A stretch of 64,000 nucleotides of DNA, taken from assembly GCF_036898095.1 (NCBI RefSeq), contig NC_090768.1, forward strand, positions 50,151,465-50,215,464. Reading direction: 5' to 3'. A program made the position numbers and the translations under genes. The first letter of the stretch is position 1. Every line of letters starts with the position of its first letter. Of this stretch, positions 62,494 through 64,000 are shown one piece after another. Origin of the DNA: Palaemon carinicauda. Taxonomy: Eukaryota; Arthropoda; Malacostraca; Decapoda; Palaemonidae. The notes under the pieces were generated by a model. That model made no database searches. It worked only from the letters and a program-made list of their open reading frames with translations, and was not told the origin of the DNA.

Positions 62494-64000
62494 ATGGTGA
62501 CTCAAAGTTCTACCGGAAATTCTACTCTCAGTGGTACACTGCAACCATCCAAGAATTATACCCGCCGTGATATTTTCTTTGGAAAGTATTTCAAAGCTGT
62601 CAATACATTTGGAAGACAAGTGTTGCATCTCGTGTTCATTTCAATATACTCCACATTGGACACAAAAAATGGAGTGCTCCCGGTACACGAGTTTTGGCAT
62701 GATAAACTCGGTTGGTCAAATGCTCTGTACAGAAGTGTGTTCTCGGCTCAAGAAAGAGAAATTATAAAAAATGACCCAAAGGGGTCAGATTTTGTGTGCG
62801 ACATCACTCTCCTCTTCAAGCTGATTTCGAAAATTTTGGGAAACGTGACTGAACCCTTCATGCAAGAGGTTCGGGACTTGAAAAATTTAAGAAACATGGT
62901 GTGCCACGAAGGTCTAGATGTGGAAGAGATGGACCTTCGGGATCGAGTTTATGCTCTAGGAGCGCTGTGTCAGAAAATTGTTGAAGGATTAGGTTCGGTT
63001 ATTGAAGAAGACGTGAGTAATCATTTGAAGGAAATCCGAGATGGTCTCGAGGATCTGCTGGAAGCTAAAATTGAGGTATCTGATGTCCAGTCGTATTTGG
63101 AAGATGTCGAGTGTTTTAGACGTCAAAAACATTCGAAACTCATAATGGAAGGTCGCCAGGAACTCATGAGTGTGTATTCAAATGCCAAAATCTTAAATCC
63201 ATGCTCATGGTTAAGTGATCACAAGTTTACTGAATTCACCGTTGACAGAATTTTTACTACGCTGGTTATTGTGAATAGCGGAAGCCGTATTTTAATGTGT
63301 GATGTTTTGAATGTTACTCTGATGAAAACAAGGTTCGTCCCTCGGTTAGTGATCATATCTGGAGTAATGGGTGCTGGTAAAACGTCCCTCCATCGTCATA
63401 TTCTTCACGAATGGTGTAGTCATTCTCCTGCCATTTTTGGCTTATCTTCCATGGACATAGTTATTGGTGTTGAGTTACGGACAGTAAGTAGTGGTTCTCT
63501 TGTTCAGTTTTTGAGAGAACAGCTGCTAAAGTCGACATGTCGATTCTTCAATGAGTCTGATATCATTCCATTACTGCAACAAATGAATGTTTTGTTTTGT
63601 ATCGATGGAATGGATGAGGCAAGCGCTAATGGGAAGATGCTGGTGAGAGAAATTGTAAATAAGTTCACTAACAGTCGTATCATTATAACGACACGACCGG
63701 AGTACACATTAGAGTTGATGCAGATGGCGGAAGACCACATCGTGTTGAAAATAGAGGGTTTTGATGAGCAAGGCAAGATGCAATTTGTCAACAAAGTTTT
63801 TGCTGTCAAATACCCTGATTCACAGAGACGTCTAAGCCAGACTGCAGGGTTCCTACATTTTATGTCAACCACTTGTCGAGCAATAAGCAGCCACCTAACA
63901 CTCCCTCTGTCACTTTCACTATTGCTTGTGCTTTGGTGTGATGAGACAGTGGATGTAACCTCAATATCTACCCTCACACATCTGTATTGTAGGATCTTTA
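62494..64000 (+). CDS. HEPN-NACHT (NLR-like) protein, 5' part, runs off the window
   Basis: 502 uninterrupted codons from ATG 62494, the first Met after an in-frame TGA at 62479-62481. Residues about 30-170 form a helical N-terminal region with R133-N-M-V-C-H138 in LKNLRNMVCHEG, which fits the R-x4-6-H motif of HEPN RNase-type domains and recalls the DZIP3-like HEPN found in invertebrate NACHT proteins. The NACHT core has a Walker A GVMGAGKTSL (residues 290-299), a Walker B LFCIDGMDEA (367-376, Asp371, Asp374, Glu375) and TTRPEY with Arg401. Proteins of this kind are innate-immune STAND ATPases that oligomerise on sensing a signal, with sensor repeats C-terminal. Those repeats would lie beyond 64000. 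The region is intron-free as far as seen. Confidence 0.8.
   Translation, partial: MVTQSSTGNSTLSGTLQPSKNYTRRDIFFGKYFKAVNTFGRQVLHLVFISIYSTLDTKNGVLPVHEFWHDKLGWSNALYRSVFSAQEREIIKNDPKGSDFVCDITLLFKLISKILGNVTEPFMQEVRDLKNLRNMVCHEGLDVEEMDLRDRVYALGALCQKIVEGLGSVIEEDVSNHLKEIRDGLEDLLEAKIEVSDVQSYLEDVECFRRQKHSKLIMEGRQELMSVYSNAKILNPCSWLSDHKFTEFTVDRIFTTLVIVNSGSRILMCDVLNVTLMKTRFVPRLVIISGVMGAGKTSLHRHILHEWCSHSPAIFGLSSMDIVIGVELRTVSSGSLVQFLREQLLKSTCRFFNESDIIPLLQQMNVLFCIDGMDEASANGKMLVREIVNKFTNSRIIITTRPEYTLELMQMAEDHIVLKIEGFDEQGKMQFVNKVFAVKYPDSQRRLSQTAGFLHFMSTTCRAISSHLTLPLSLSLLLVLWCDETVDVTSISTLTHLYCRIF

Noticed and set aside
62531..62767. ORF of 78 codons on + and an ORF of 157 codons on - at 63504-63977
   Set aside because: Both are shadows of the NACHT frame, which is open through the whole stretch and carries Walker A and B motifs.

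Overview
The window looks like nuclear DNA of a crustacean, most likely a decapod shrimp or prawn. The grounds are intron-split genes, very dense simple repeats, DIRS-type tyrosine-recombinase retrotransposons (known to be common in decapods), and several dispersed repeat families I associate with decapod genomes. No bacterial features are present. All identifications are by eye; no database search was run.

Host genes. (1) 1024-1281 looks like the last coding exon of an unrecognised acidic protein whose upstream exons lie outside the window. (2) A complete XRCC4 gene (non-homologous end joining scaffold) runs on the + strand from 4838 to 38066. Its five coding exons join in frame to 353 codons and align along the whole length of vertebrate XRCC4. 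Its introns are packed with transposons. (3) From 62494 to the right edge there is an uninterrupted 502-codon ORF with a HEPN-like RNxxxH motif followed by a NACHT NTPase core, the start of an NLR-like protein that runs off the window.

Mobile elements. Four long DIRS-like elements all lie on the + strand: element 1 (8545-16405, end at 23260-23280), element 2 (16406-23259, inserted into the right terminus of element 1), element 3 (28659-34994) and element 4 (40738-47601). Each has inverted termini and, next to the right terminus, an internal complementary region (ICR) that matches the joined ends, the hallmark of DIRS1-type elements. Coding order is gag, then RT/RNase H/methyltransferase-like, then tyrosine recombinase (YR). 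Element 4 is nearly intact (one nonsense codon in YR). Element 3 keeps an open YR but a broken RT. Elements 1 and 2 are decayed. Two gag fragments (about 25.9-27.2 kb and 38.7-39.3 kb) are further DIRS remnants.

Other repeats. A retroposon family with a 3' (TAA)n tail occurs about ten times. There are two copies of a near-perfect foldback MITE, an inverted pair of another MITE in XRCC4 intron 1, a CR1/L2-like LINE fragment, SINE-like pieces, several minisatellites (63, 61, 41, 159 and 54/63 bp units), and long TA, TG, CT and ATT tracts.

Most unusual points: a ~248-bp direct duplication that abuts both ends of element 1 although DIRS elements are expected to make no target duplication; the zero-duplication nested insertion of element 2; the HEPN-NACHT ORF; a Cys box of fixed spacing shared by all recognisable DIRS Gag proteins; and three unrelated inserts bounded by the same GGTTGCC/GGCAAC ends.
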